From the NCBI GenBank assembly GCA_049366695.1, contig JBMNCR010000089.1:1-64000 (forward strand): a stretch of 64,000 nucleotides of DNA, given 5' to 3'. Origin of the DNA: JBMNCR01 sp049366695. Its GTDB lineage: Bacteria; Bacillota; Clostridia; Eubacteriales; Alkalibacteraceae. The translations under genes were made by a program, and so were the position numbers. The notes under the pieces are model-generated. The model saw nothing but the letters and a program-made list of their open reading frames with translations. It was not told where the DNA came from and ran no database searches. Positions 29,776 through 39,516 of the stretch are shown here, piece by piece (position 1 is the first letter of the stretch; each line of letters starts with the position of its first letter).

Positions 29776-30059
29776 AATAGAATAAAAATACATGCTCATT
29801 TTTTGTTAAGAAATTTATCTCTAATAAAAACTGATGTATTATTTAATCTCTAATGTATATTTAATAATATATTAATTTTAATATAATTTAAAAATATTAT
29901 AATTGGAAAAATTATATTAATGTATCAAAGAATAGTAATTAAAGTTTTACATGAAGTAAAAAACCTTGTAGTATAATAAGGTAAGTAACTATTAAAGTAT
30001 TACTTTAATCCGTTAGTATCAAAATATAAATTTATTATTTGAATGGAGGTATTTATTAA

Positions 30060-30626
30060 ATGAAAAAGTCTACTATGATTGTCATTGGAATAATTGCGGT
30101 TATTTTAATATTAGTTATAGGCAGCTACAACGGTTTAGTTGATAAAGAAGAAAGTGTTAATACGGCTCTCAGTCAAATCGATAATCAATTACAAAGAAGG
30201 AATGATTTAATTCCGAATTTAGTTGAAACAGTAAAAAGGTATGCAGCACAAGAAGAAGAAATTTTCACTCAAGTTGCTGAAGCAAGGTCTAAATTAGCTG
30301 GTGCAGGTTCAGTTGTAGAGCAAGCAGAAGGAGATGCTGAATTAACAGGAGCTCTTAGCCGTTTGTTAGCTATTGCTGAGAATTATCCTGAACTAAAATC
30401 AAATGAAAATTTTATACAATTGCAAGATGAATTAGCTGGAACTGAAAATAGGATAGCTACTGCTAGAAAAGATTATAATGATATTGCCAAAAGTTATAAT
30501 TCAAGGATTAGAAAATTTCCTACTAATATTTTTGCTAATATTTTTGGATTTGATAAAGTTGATTATTTTACAGCATCAGAAGAAGCAAAGGAGAATCCTG
30601 ATGTAGGTGACTTATTTGATGAATAA
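30060..30626 (+). CDS. lemA: LemA family protein
   Basis: The product is 188 residues. One N-terminal transmembrane helix (about 5-24) is followed by the antiparallel helical LemA domain, including YNGLVDKEESVNTALSQIDNQLQRRNDLIPNLVETVK and a C-terminal YNSRIRKFPTNIFANIFGF. Topology is short N-terminus in, helical bundle outside the membrane. It overlaps the next gene, encoding a TPM-domain protein, a pairing found across many bacteria. Function is unresolved. Confidence 0.93.
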   Translation: MKKSTMIVIGIIAVILILVIGSYNGLVDKEESVNTALSQIDNQLQRRNDLIPNLVETVKRYAAQEEEIFTQVAEARSKLAGAGSVVEQAEGDAELTGALSRLLAIAENYPELKSNENFIQLQDELAGTENRIATARKDYNDIAKSYNSRIRKFPTNIFANIFGFDKVDYFTASEEAKENPDVGDLFDE

Positions 30627-31392
30627 ACTTAAAAAGAGAAGTGTCATATTTTTTGGGGTGATGCTTCTTTTAGTAGCATTATTTTCTACAGTAACTGCTG
30701 CTAGTGAATATCCTACACCAACCTCGGTATTTTATGTAAATGATTTTGCTAATGTCATAGATATTGAAACTGAAAAAACAATTATAGCATCAGCTGGTAG
30801 GCTTGAAGAATTGACATCAGCTCAAGTTGTTGTAGTTACAATGAATGATATCAGCGATGATAGTTTAGAAGAATATTCCCTTGAACTTTTTCGAGAATGG
30901 GGAATAGGTGATGAAGAAAAAAACAATGGTGTGTTAATATTTTTAGATCTAGGAGGAGGCCAATCTCGAATTGATGTTGGATATGGTTTGGAGGGCATAC
31001 TTCCAGATGGCAAAACGGGAAGGTTCCAAGATACAGAAATGTTACCCTATTATAATGAAGGAAACTTCTCGCAAGGGATTTTAAATGGGTTTAATGCCAT
31101 TGTAAATGAGGTATATAAGGAGTATGGATTAGAGGAAGAATATTTAGGAAATGGACCTGTTTTAGTTGAATCGACTGATGAGGCGTCTGATGAAGAATCC
31201 ATACCGCCGATTTTTATTATTATTGGAATTGTGATTTTAATACCTCTTATAATTCTAGATTTTAAATTTACTGGTGGAATGATCACATATGCAATTATTA
31301 GGTCAATAGGTAGAGGTGGATCTGGCGGAGGATCAGGACGATCAGGCGGTGGAGGTAGCGCTGGCGGCGGCGGTAGCTCTAGGAGGTTTTAA
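30619..31392 (+). CDS. TPM domain protein (YgcG family)
   Basis: The product is 257 residues. A signal peptide (about 1-28) is followed by a TPM domain (about 32-170; YVNDFANVID, AQVVVVTMNDI, GVLIFLDLG, VGYGLEGILPDG), one transmembrane helix (about 195-215) and a Gly/Ser-rich tail typical of the family. ATG at 30619 with AGGTGA upstream is chosen over an earlier GTG, giving an 8-bp overlap with lemA. It is likely to work with LemA at the envelope. A terminator follows directly. Confidence 0.9.
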   Translation: MNKLKKRSVIFFGVMLLLVALFSTVTAASEYPTPTSVFYVNDFANVIDIETEKTIIASAGRLEELTSAQVVVVTMNDISDDSLEEYSLELFREWGIGDEEKNNGVLIFLDLGGGQSRIDVGYGLEGILPDGKTGRFQDTEMLPYYNEGNFSQGILNGFNAIVNEVYKEYGLEEEYLGNGPVLVESTDEASDEESIPPIFIIIGIVILIPLIILDFKFTGGMITYAIIRSIGRGGSGGGSGRSGGGGSAGGGGSSRRF

Positions 31393-31414
31393 GGGGTCAT
31401 ATATTTGACCCTTT
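31391..31414 (+). terminator. Rho-independent terminator of lemA-TPM operon
   Basis: AAGGGGTCA pairs with TGACCCTTT (9 pairs, one G-U) around a 6-nt loop, overlapping the end of the stop codon. The T-run is weak. Confidence 0.6.
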
Positions 31415-31509
31415 ATTTGCATATAATTTTTAATACTCGGAAATAGTTTAGTTTTAAATAACTGTATATATTATCATATGATCATAGTTAATTTGAAGAA
31501 ATATGTAAT

Positions 31510-32532
31510 TTAATTTATCTGCTTAATATCTTTGTTTTTCACAATGCAATTTCCCTTTATTGATTTACAAATTTTTTTTACTTTAGCTGCACATTCACCT
31601 ATTTCTCTAGGTGAACTAAACTTATTATAAGTTATTTCTACCATCGCAATTGAAAGAGTAGTAGAAATGAATACATCTTTATCAATATCACAATATTTCT
31701 GTAAATATGTATTTTTATCTTCTTTAAATATCTGTAGTATTTTTTGGGCTAACTGAAGAGCGATTTTTTCTTCTGCGATTACAATATAATCATCACCTCC
31801 TACGTGACCAGTGAAAACATACTTGTTAGGATATTCGTTTGCTGATTTTTGTATACATTGTGCTACTAAACAAATAAATTCATCACCTTTTATTGTTCCG
31901 TATTGATCGTTAAATAACTTAAATCTATCAATGTCTATATAGAGGAGTGTATGATTCTTCTCGTATTTAATTATATCAGCTAAAAGGTTGTGTATTGCCG
32001 TATTGCCAGGCAATTTCGTGAGAGGATTTGTGTTTTTTGCAAGCTCTATTTGCAAATTAATAAATTTGTTTAAAAGATTATTAATAGATACAACACCATA
32101 GTAATTGCCGTTTTTTTCTATTACAATGCTATTGTATAATTTATCTGCTTTTCTCGACATAGCTAAATTGGCTACGTCAATAATATCTGAGTAATAATTT
32201 GCAATAAGTGGATCATTATCCATTACTAAAGACACAGGTCGGTTCATAAATACTTCATAACCATATTTTGACGAAATTATAGAATGAAAGTTATTCCTTG
32301 AGATTAATCCCTTAATATGATTATTTTCTACAACAGGTACACTATAAAGAGTAGTATCGTCGCGAAATAGTGAATCAACTACTGAAGATTTTTCATCTGA
32401 AGAAACGGGTATATATTTAATTGCAATATCACCTATATGACAGGTTATATAGGCAACATTATGATTTTTATTGTCACGGTTAATTGTACTCTGTTTAATA
32501 TTCGTAAATACTTCACCTATCCTTTCTTTAAT
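31510..32532 (-). CDS. CBS-GGDEF domain protein with no canonical start codon
   Basis: A frame of about 340 codons is open from just after TAA (32536-32538) to 31510. The N-terminal third encodes a CBS-type pair region (SVPVVENNHIKGLISRNNFHSI ... VMNRPVSLVMDNDPL, SIVIEKNGNYYGVVSINNL). The C-terminal third is a GGDEF domain (LTKLPGN ... HVGGDDYIVI), with GGDDY instead of GGDEF. The first in-frame ATG (32247) lies inside the CBS region. No ATG, GTG or TTG occurs upstream within the frame. A Shine-Dalgarno-like AGGATAGGTGA lies near 32512-32522, so ATT or ACG initiation, a nonsense mutation or a sequence error must be considered. Diguanylate cyclase activity is uncertain. Confidence 0.7.
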   Translation of the reverse strand: MKERIGEVFTNIKQSTINRDNKNHNVAYITCHIGDIAIKYIPVSSDEKSSVVDSLFRDDTTLYSVPVVENNHIKGLISRNNFHSIISSKYGYEVFMNRPVSLVMDNDPLIANYYSDIIDVANLAMSRKADKLYNSIVIEKNGNYYGVVSINNLLNKFINLQIELAKNTNPLTKLPGNTAIHNLLADIIKYEKNHTLLYIDIDRFKLFNDQYGTIKGDEFICLVAQCIQKSANEYPNKYVFTGHVGGDDYIVIAEEKIALQLAQKILQIFKEDKNTYLQKYCDIDKDVFISTTLSIAMVEITYNKFSSPREIGECAAKVKKICKSIKGNCIVKNKDIKQIN

Positions 32533-33013
32533 TTTTTATTTAAGTACCAATTTAGATGATGCTATTGAAGTAAAATTCATAACTAACTATTAATAAAATT
32601 TTTGCAATTCAAAATTGTATTATATATTTTATTTTAATTGTAACATGATTGTGTTAAATATTCATTTAAGGTTGATTAATTTTATGTTAATATTTCAATG
32701 ATTTTCACATTAGCTATGTTTCGTATTCAGTATAATATTTATTTTATAAATTATTAAAATAAAGTCATAGGATTCCTAAATAAAACGCTGTAATGCATAT
32801 ATAATTGCATATGTTTAGTTTAAATATTATTGAAATAAAATTTATTATTAAAGTTTTTTTAATAGTATTATTTAAATTCTATATAAATAAAATAAATTAA
32901 CTAACACTAATGAGAGAACTTTAAGAGATTTAAATAGTTATAAATTTGACAATAAATACTAAGAGGTATACCATTAATTATAATAATCGATAAATAATTG
33001 GAGGCGAAATTTA
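32533..33013. other. AT-rich intergenic region
   Basis: This is about 480 bp. A 14-codon ATG frame on the minus strand ends at the TAA directly before, and in frame with, the CBS-GGDEF reading frame. No other gene or RNA is seen. Confidence 0.4.
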
Positions 33014-34357
33014 ATGAAAAAAGTGGATTTATTAGTAATTGGTGGAAGTGCAGGTGGTATACTAAGTGCGAATACGGCAAGAAAAGTTTATAAAGACAAA
33101 AGCATAATGGTTATTCGTGATCAAAAAACAGTAATGGTTCCTTGTGGAATCCCGTACATATATGGGACATTATTTGAAACATCAAAGAATGTAATCCCTG
33201 ATAAAGCTGTAACAGGAAATCAAGTAGACCTTCTAATTGATAGGGTGGAAACAATCAATAAAGAAGAAAAATTTGTAAAAAGTGAAAAAAATGAAAAAAT
33301 ATATTATGAAAAATTAATTATTGCCACTGGATCACTTCCAGTTGTTCCACCAGTTCCTGGGAAAGATTTAGAAAATGTTTTTTCAGTATACAAAGATGAA
33401 GAGTATTTGGGTAATTTATTAGAAAAAATGAAAGATTTCAAAGATGTCGTTGTAATTGGTGGAGGATTTATTGGAGTAGAATTTTCTGAACAAATCAAGA
33501 AAAGTGGTAAAAATGTAACTTTACTTCAAAGAGGGGATAAATGCTTAAGAAGAAATTTTGACCCTGAACTTAGTGATGAAGCAGAGAGTTTATTAGAAGA
33601 AAATGGAGTAGTTGTAAAAACAAATTGTAAGATTAAGGAATTCATTGGCAACGTAAAAGTTGAAGGTGTAGTAATGCAAGATGGTGAAACAATAAAAACT
33701 GATGCCATAATACTTGGAGCGGGAGTAAGACCCAATTCTAAACTTGCTAGAGAAGCAGGACTAGAAGTAAAAGAAAATAACGCTATAATGGTTAATGAAT
33801 ATATGACAACTTCTGATCCAAGTATATTTGCAGTTGGCGATTGTGCTGAAAAGGTATGTTTCTTTACTAGAAATAATGTTCCTATTTTATTAGCATCAAC
33901 AGCTGCATTAGAAGCAAAAATTGCAGGATATAATGCTTTTAAAAATAAACTAACACGAACTAATAAAGGGACAATAAGCGCATTTTCTACAAAAATATAT
34001 GGAAGGTCTTTTGCGTCTGCAGGTTTAACAGAAAAGCAAGCATTAGAGAATAATTTTGATATAGTAATTGGAAAATTTTCTGTAATGGATAAACATCCTG
34101 GTTGTCTTCCAAATGTAAGTAAAATTAATATTAAACTAATCTTTTCAAGTTATTCAGGTGTAATTATGGGAGGACAAATCTCAGGAGGAGACTCTATTGG
34201 TGAAATGATAAATGTTGTAAGCATTGCCATCCAACAAGGAATGACTGCTGCAGATTTAAATACATTCCAAGTAGCTACTCATCCCCTACTTACTGCTTCT
34301 CCAATTGCATATCCAATTAATGTGGCTGCAATGGATGCTGTTAGAAAGATGGAATAG
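33014..34357 (+). CDS. FAD-dependent pyridine nucleotide-disulfide oxidoreductase (CoA-disulfide reductase/NADH oxidase-like)
   Basis: The product is 447 residues. The FAD motif is VIGGSAGGILSA (residues 7-18), a single redox Cys sits in VMVPCGIPYIYG (about 43), the NAD motif is VVIGGGFIGVEF (about 146-157), and ADCAE-like VGDCAEK binds FAD near residue 277. A single cysteine rather than CxxxxC places it with the CoA-disulfide reductase/NADH oxidase branch. Likely roles are oxygen or disulfide reduction in defence against oxidants. The start follows GGAGGCG. It is monocistronic. Confidence 0.87.
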   Translation: MKKVDLLVIGGSAGGILSANTARKVYKDKSIMVIRDQKTVMVPCGIPYIYGTLFETSKNVIPDKAVTGNQVDLLIDRVETINKEEKFVKSEKNEKIYYEKLIIATGSLPVVPPVPGKDLENVFSVYKDEEYLGNLLEKMKDFKDVVVIGGGFIGVEFSEQIKKSGKNVTLLQRGDKCLRRNFDPELSDEAESLLEENGVVVKTNCKIKEFIGNVKVEGVVMQDGETIKTDAIILGAGVRPNSKLAREAGLEVKENNAIMVNEYMTTSDPSIFAVGDCAEKVCFFTRNNVPILLASTAALEAKIAGYNAFKNKLTRTNKGTISAFSTKIYGRSFASAGLTEKQALENNFDIVIGKFSVMDKHPGCLPNVSKINIKLIFSSYSGVIMGGQISGGDSIGEMINVVSIAIQQGMTAADLNTFQVATHPLLTASPIAYPINVAAMDAVRKME

Positions 34358-34424
34358 TTATCTTTACAATGGATTAGAAAACTATTTAAATTAACGCCTG
34401 TAAAAGACAATAACAATGTTTTTC

Positions 34425-34450
34425 TAGAGACAGAGTAAAATCTGTTTCTA
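34425..34450 (+). terminator. Rho-independent terminator of the disulfide oxidoreductase gene
   Basis: TAGAGACAGA pairs with TCTGTTTCTA (10 pairs, one G-U) around a 6-nt loop, followed by TTTTT. Confidence 0.85.
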
Positions 34451-34733
34451 TTTTTATAAAAAATATTGCACCATCTATAAATATATGAATAAATTTTTGA
34501 AAGATAAAAAAAGTTTGAATCTTTGCATTTAAGTCTTCGTTATTGTTCACGCGTATGGTGAATTATGCTTTGTTTCTTCGTTTCAGACACACCTTGAAGT
34601 TAAAGTTTTCTAAAAATCGGAGTTTTTTAAATTATGTAGTATCGTAAAGTTTGTAAATATATCATTGAATACAATCATTTTTCTCGACGATTATATTATG
34701 TGTCAAAATTATATAAAAAAAGACATTTTTTAA

Positions 34734-34762
34734 TTGATATTAATTATCAGTTAGTATATAAT
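34734..34762 (+). promoter_or_regulatory. feoA promoter with overlapping Fur box
   Basis: TTGATA (34734-34739), 17 bp, TATAAT (34757-34762) is a near-ideal promoter. Overlapping its -35, TGATATTAATTATCA (34735-34749) matches the 7-1-7 Fur consensus TGATAATnATTATCA at 13 of 14 defined positions. Fur bound here would block RNA polymerase, giving iron-repressed ferrous uptake. Confidence 0.82.
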
Positions 34763-34792
34763 ATCACTAACAGATATTTTAGGAGGACAAAT

Positions 34793-35047
34793 ATGATAAA
34801 TAGTGAAATGATTAAAAAAGATATATATACTACTGTATATGATTTATCCCCTGGAAAAAGTGGGGAAATTGTAGATATTGAGGCTGATGATACTTTAAAG
34901 CAGAGATTATTAAATATGGGGTTGACTCCTGGAACAACAATACATTTTGTAAGAACAGCGCCTTTAGGTGATCCGATAAATGTAAAGGTAAGAGGGTTTA
35001 ATTTAGGAATAAGAAAAGAAACTGCTAAAAGAATTATCATTAAATAA
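34793..35047 (+). CDS. feoA: FeoA-domain protein, ferrous iron transport
   Basis: The product is 84 residues with the SH3-like FeoA fold: GKSGEIVDIEADDTLKQRLLNMGLTPGTTIHFVR and a C-terminal KVRGFNLGIRKETAKRI strand pair. It is cytoplasmic and modulates FeoB. Start ATG at 34793 follows AGGAGG and lies about 24 nt past the predicted transcript start; a longer upstream frame would include the promoter and is rejected. It leads feoA-feoB-small peptide. Confidence 0.95.
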   Translation: MINSEMIKKDIYTTVYDLSPGKSGEIVDIEADDTLKQRLLNMGLTPGTTIHFVRTAPLGDPINVKVRGFNLGIRKETAKRIIIK

Positions 35048-35062
35048 AAGGGGGTGTGAACA

Positions 35063-37075
35063 ATGACTAATTCATATGCATTGGCTGGTAATCCAAACTG
35101 CGGTAAAACAACAATATTTAATGAATTAACAGGGACTAGACAATACGTAGGTAATTGGACAGGAGTTACTGTGGAAAAAAGAGAAGGACAAATAAAGCAT
35201 TCTGATATATATGTAGTTGATTTACCTGGTATTTATTCGCTTTCTTCTGGTACTATTGACGAAATCATAGCTAGAGATTATATTGTAAAATCTAAACCTG
35301 ATGCTTTGTTAGATATTGTTGATGCATCTAATTTAGAAAGAAATCTATACTTAACTCTTCAACTACTTGAATTAGATATTCCAGTGGTAATTATTCTAAA
35401 TATGATGGATGAAATAGAAAAAAGAGGAATTAAAATAGATGTAAAAAAATTGCAGGATTTACTAGGAGTTAAATGCATTGCGACTTCAGTAAAAAATAGA
35501 AAAGTATTGAAAGAAATCACACAGTTGGATATGAAGAATTATAAAAAGAGAGATAATTTTTATTATCTACCTAATAGTATTAAACAAGGCATTGATGATT
35601 TAGTGGAGATTATTATTAATGAAAAAAATAGTCAAGAGATAAATAGTTATGAATGGGTTGCACTTAAGTTGCTTGAAAATGATGTGAATACAGTGGAGAG
35701 TTTTATTAATAAAAATGATGAAATAAACAATAAAGCTAGGGAAATTAGAACTAACCTAGAAGAGGAATTCAATAAGGATATTGCTACTGTTGTAACATTA
35801 GCGAGATATGATTTTATTAATAAACTTATTAATGAGGTAGTGGATTATAATGACAAGGACATCAATGATAAGACGATATCAGATAAGATTGATTCTGTTC
35901 TTACTCATAAGATCCTTGGATTACCTATATTTTTTAGTATAATGTGGATGATATATTATATTACTATTACTACAGTAGGAGATAGGACAATAAGCATTAT
36001 GGAATGGCTTATTGGTGATGTTATTACTAATGCAATGATAGGTTTATTAGATTTTTTAAAGGTATCCACGTGGGTATATTCCCTTGTAATTGATGGGATT
36101 ATCGGAGGTGTTGGTGCTGTACTAGTATTTGTACCACAAATTATGTTGCTTTTTTTCTTCATAGCTTTTCTTGAAGATAGTGGGTATATGACTAGAATTG
36201 CATTTGTAATGGATAAATTACTTAAAAGATTTGGATTGTCTGGTAAATCGTTTATTCCAATGATGGTTGGTTCGGGATGCTCCGTTCCAGGAATTATGGC
36301 TACGAGAACTTTGGAAAACGAAAGAGAAAGGAAACTTACAGTATTACTTACTCCATTTATATCTTGTGGTGCTAAAATGCCTGTGTATGTGATGTTTGCT
36401 TCAGCGTTCTTTGTTGAAAATGGACATTGGGTAGTATTTTCTCTTTATGCTTTAGGAATAGTAGTTGCAATGCTATCAGGAATTATTTTATCGAAAACAA
36501 AGTATAAAGGGGAAACATCGGATTTTATAATGGAGATGCCTCCTTATAGAATTCCTACTTTGAAAAGTTTGATTCTTAGAATGTGGGATAGAGGAAAAGA
36601 ATTTATTAAAAAAGCAGGAACCATAATTTTTGCTGCTTCTGTATTACTCTGGTTTATGCAATCATTTAATTTACAATTACAAATGGTTGAAGATGCTAAA
36701 GAAAGTATTCTGGCAGGCGTAGGTTCAATAGTAGCACCTATTTTTAAACCTTTAGGTTTTGGTGATTGGATTTCATCGGTAGCTTTTTTAACTGGTTTTG
36801 CAGCCAAAGAAGTATTAATAAGCACTTTAAGCGTATTACAAGGAGTTGAAGAGGGAGCGGGATTATTGACATCTATAAAAAGTTTGTATACTCCAATATC
36901 TGCTTATTCTTTTATGGTATTTATACTGTTATCATCACCCTGTGTAGCGGCGATAAGTGCTATGAAACAAGAATTGAATTCTTGGAAAGAAACTGGGTTT
37001 TCAATTGTATATCAAACAGGATTGGCTTGGGTAGTATCAATGCTAGTATTTCAGATTGGTAGTAGAATAATTTAA
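35063..37075 (+). CDS. feoB: Ferrous iron transporter FeoB
   Basis: The product is 670 residues. The N-terminal G domain has GNPNCGKTT (about 8-16), DLPGIYSL and NMMDE, followed by the GDI helices, then a membrane domain with the two Gate motifs. GSGCSVPGIMATR (about 401-413) and FISCGAKMPVYV (about 431-442) contain the conserved cysteines. It imports Fe2+ across the cytoplasmic membrane. It lies 15 bp behind feoA with GGGGGTG as ribosome site, and its expression should follow the Fur-box promoter upstream. Confidence 0.97.
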   Translation: MTNSYALAGNPNCGKTTIFNELTGTRQYVGNWTGVTVEKREGQIKHSDIYVVDLPGIYSLSSGTIDEIIARDYIVKSKPDALLDIVDASNLERNLYLTLQLLELDIPVVIILNMMDEIEKRGIKIDVKKLQDLLGVKCIATSVKNRKVLKEITQLDMKNYKKRDNFYYLPNSIKQGIDDLVEIIINEKNSQEINSYEWVALKLLENDVNTVESFINKNDEINNKAREIRTNLEEEFNKDIATVVTLARYDFINKLINEVVDYNDKDINDKTISDKIDSVLTHKILGLPIFFSIMWMIYYITITTVGDRTISIMEWLIGDVITNAMIGLLDFLKVSTWVYSLVIDGIIGGVGAVLVFVPQIMLLFFFIAFLEDSGYMTRIAFVMDKLLKRFGLSGKSFIPMMVGSGCSVPGIMATRTLENERERKLTVLLTPFISCGAKMPVYVMFASAFFVENGHWVVFSLYALGIVVAMLSGIILSKTKYKGETSDFIMEMPPYRIPTLKSLILRMWDRGKEFIKKAGTIIFAASVLLWFMQSFNLQLQMVEDAKESILAGVGSIVAPIFKPLGFGDWISSVAFLTGFAAKEVLISTLSVLQGVEEGAGLLTSIKSLYTPISAYSFMVFILLSSPCVAAISAMKQELNSWKETGFSIVYQTGLAWVVSMLVFQIGSRII

Positions 37076-37089
37076 AAGAAGGTGAGTTA

Positions 37090-37227
37090 ATGGGAAATAT
37101 AATCGTACTATTACCCATAATTATTTTTACAGTTTATGTAATATATAAAAATGTTAAATCTACTAAAGAAGGAAAATGTAGTAATTGTGATGGATGCAAA
37201 TCATCATGTGGAGACATAAAAAAATAA
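37090..37227 (+). CDS. FeoB-associated Cys-rich membrane peptide
   Basis: The product is 45 residues. One transmembrane helix (about 4-19) is followed by a short basic stretch and a CSNCDGCKSSCGD tail with four cysteines. This is the FeoB_associated family peptide that follows feoB in many Firmicutes. The start ATG lies 14 bp after the feoB stop with AAGGTGAG upstream. The cysteines may chelate iron or stabilise FeoB; the role is unproven. Confidence 0.9.
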   Translation: MGNIIVLLPIIIFTVYVIYKNVKSTKEGKCSNCDGCKSSCGDIKK

Positions 37228-37232
37228 AAATA

Positions 37233-37269
37233 AATAATACTACCTCTTATATTCGGAGGTAGTATTATT
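37233..37269. terminator. Strong bidirectional terminator
   Basis: A 14-bp perfect stem AATAATACTACCTC/GAGGTAGTATTATT with a 9-nt loop has A and T runs on both sides. It ends the feo operon and the convergent small gene at 37270. Confidence 0.88.
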
Positions 37270-37521
37270 TTATGTAATTATATAGTTAATTCTTTTAAAT
37301 AAATTTTTTGTTTTATATACTTTGTTCAAAAGTTCTTTGCCCAATTCTATTGCTTCATCTTCAGATAAATTCAAACGTACGTCTCGTGATTCTAATAAAT
37401 CAAAAGGAGAGTTTTTAATAAACTTTTTAAATGTGTAGCCACCAAAAATTTTTTTTTGTATCTGAACTTCAAATTCATTATTTGACAAAGTTATTGATTC
37501 ATCTTTTTTATTTAGTATCAT
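37270..37521 (-). CDS. Small hypothetical protein
   Basis: The product is 83 residues, soluble and charged: MILNKKDESITLSNNEFEV, a central beta-like FGGYTFKKFI and a helical LNLSEDEAIELGKELLNKVY. ATG at 37521 is preferred over 37527 because GGAAGG is then 9 nt away. It converges on the feo operon and starts 131 bp from divergent uvrC. No family was recognised. Confidence 0.6.
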   Translation of the reverse strand: MILNKKDESITLSNNEFEVQIQKKIFGGYTFKKFIKNSPFDLLESRDVRLNLSEDEAIELGKELLNKVYKTKNLFKRINYIIT

Positions 37522-37652
37522 AAGCATTTACCTTCCTATCGAACTTTTTATCTAATAATTTGTATGTTATTATATATATACCTTATTATACTTAAATAAA
37601 CCTTAATTTGAATATTTTTTTTAATATTTTAATAAAAATTGGAGAAGAAATA

Positions 37653-39482
37653 ATGATAGATAGCAATAAATTGAAAAGCTTACCTGATAAACCGGGCATT
37701 TATTTAATGAAAGACATTGATGGAAATATTATCTATGTAGGAAAAGCTATTAATTTGAAAAATAGAGTTAGACAATATTTTCGTGATTCTGAAAAAAGTA
37801 CAATAAAAGTTGCAATAATGGTTGATAATATAGAAGATTTTGAAATAATAACAACTGACACTGAAATGGAAGCTCTTATTTTAGAGTGTAACTTGATAAA
37901 GAAATATATGCCAAGATTTAATGTTATGTTAAAGGACGATAAAAGTTACCCATTTATTAAAGTTACTATAAATGAAAAATATCCCAGAGTAATAATGACC
38001 AGAAAGATAAAAAAAGATGGTGCTAAATATTATGGCCCATTTACAAATGTATTGTCTGTTAAACAGACAATAGAACTTATCAATAAACTTTATCCAATAA
38101 AAATGTGTAATAGAAAATTTAATAATAAGAAAAAAGAAAGACCTTGTTTAAACTATCATATCAATCAATGTTTAGGTGTATGTCAAGGGAATGTTCCTTT
38201 AGAAGAATATCAAGTATTTGTAAATGAGATTATTAATATATTAAATGGAAAATACGAAAATGTGCTTGAAAAATTAAAAATTGAGATGCAAGATGCATCA
38301 AAATATTTAGATTTTGAGAAAGCTGCAAAAATAAGAGATCAGATAAATGGTATCATCCATATAACAGAAAAACAAAAGATTATCACAAATTCCTTTGAAG
38401 ATCAAGATGTTATAGGATTTAATATAGATGAGTCCATAATTTGCATACAAGTTTTTTTTATTAGAAAAGGAAAACTGCTTGGAAGAGAACACTTTATTTT
38501 TGAAGAAGTTCATGATGAAAAAGATGTATTAAATCAATTTGTGAAACAATTTTATAATAATGCTTCATTTATACCAAAAGAGATATTATTACAAAGCGAT
38601 ATTGATGATTTATTCATTATTCAAGATTGGTTAAGTGATAAAAAAGGACGTAAAGTAACTATTAGAATTCCGAAAAAGGGAAATAAAAAGAAACTGATAA
38701 ATATGGTAGAAGATAATGCTAAAGTAACATTAAATGAACATAAAATCAAGATAGATAAAAATAAGAAAAAAATGGATGAGATTTATCAGTGGTTTAAAGA
38801 AAATATTGGTATAAAAGAATTTCCTTATAGAATAGAAGCTTTCGATATATCTAATATAAAGGGAACTGATAATGTTGGAAGCATGGTGGTCTTTGAAAAT
38901 ATAAAAGCTAATAAGAAAGCCTATAGAAGATATAAAATAAAGAATATTACAGGACAAAATGATTATGGTAGCATGCAAGAGATAGTTTTCAGGAGAATTG
39001 AGAGAGGTTTAAAAGAATTAAAAGCAGGAGAGAAGGGTAGTTTCTTACCCCTTCCCAACATTATTTTATTAGATGGTGGACTTGGACATGTTAACTCAAT
39101 AAAAGAAATATTGAAGCTTTATCCACAGATTAATATTCCAATTTGTGGTCTAGTTAAAGATGAACATCATCGATTAAGAGAAATAATTTATGAAGGAGAG
39201 AACATAAAAATTCCACCTTCTACACAGATATATTATTTCTTAAATAATATATCTGAGGAAGTTCATAGATTTGCAATTGAATATCATAGGAAAGTTAGAA
39301 AAGATAATTTGATTCAATCAGAATTAAATAATATTGAAGGGGTTGGTGACGTTAAAAGAAATTTATTGCTAAAATACTTCAGAAATATTGATAATATAAA
39401 AAAAGCAACTGTTGAAGAGCTTTTGCAAGTAGAGGGTATAAATGATAAAATAGCTAAAAATATATGTGATTATTTTAGATAA
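37653..39482 (+). CDS. uvrC: Excinuclease ABC subunit C
   Basis: The product is 609 residues. The GIY-YIG nuclease domain lies at about 10-95 (PGIYLMKD ... IIYVGKAINLKNRV), the conserved Cys-rich NRKFNNKKKERPCLNYHINQCLGVC at about 150, a UVR segment (ASKYLDFEKAAKIRDQI) near 205, the RNase H-like endonuclease domain at about 380-540 (EAFDISNIKG, LLDGGLGHVN), and C-terminal helix-hairpin-helix pairs. It makes both incisions in nucleotide excision repair with UvrAB. ATG at 37653 follows GGAGAAG. It opens a rightward run of six genes. Confidence 0.97.
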   Translation: MIDSNKLKSLPDKPGIYLMKDIDGNIIYVGKAINLKNRVRQYFRDSEKSTIKVAIMVDNIEDFEIITTDTEMEALILECNLIKKYMPRFNVMLKDDKSYPFIKVTINEKYPRVIMTRKIKKDGAKYYGPFTNVLSVKQTIELINKLYPIKMCNRKFNNKKKERPCLNYHINQCLGVCQGNVPLEEYQVFVNEIINILNGKYENVLEKLKIEMQDASKYLDFEKAAKIRDQINGIIHITEKQKIITNSFEDQDVIGFNIDESIICIQVFFIRKGKLLGREHFIFEEVHDEKDVLNQFVKQFYNNASFIPKEILLQSDIDDLFIIQDWLSDKKGRKVTIRIPKKGNKKKLINMVEDNAKVTLNEHKIKIDKNKKKMDEIYQWFKENIGIKEFPYRIEAFDISNIKGTDNVGSMVVFENIKANKKAYRRYKIKNITGQNDYGSMQEIVFRRIERGLKELKAGEKGSFLPLPNIILLDGGLGHVNSIKEILKLYPQINIPICGLVKDEHHRLREIIYEGENIKIPPSTQIYYFLNNISEEVHRFAIEYHRKVRKDNLIQSELNNIEGVGDVKRNLLLKYFRNIDNIKKATVEELLQVEGINDKIAKNICDYFR

Positions 39483-39516
39483 TAGGGGCTATTTAAATTA
39501 CATATGGAGGCTAAAA

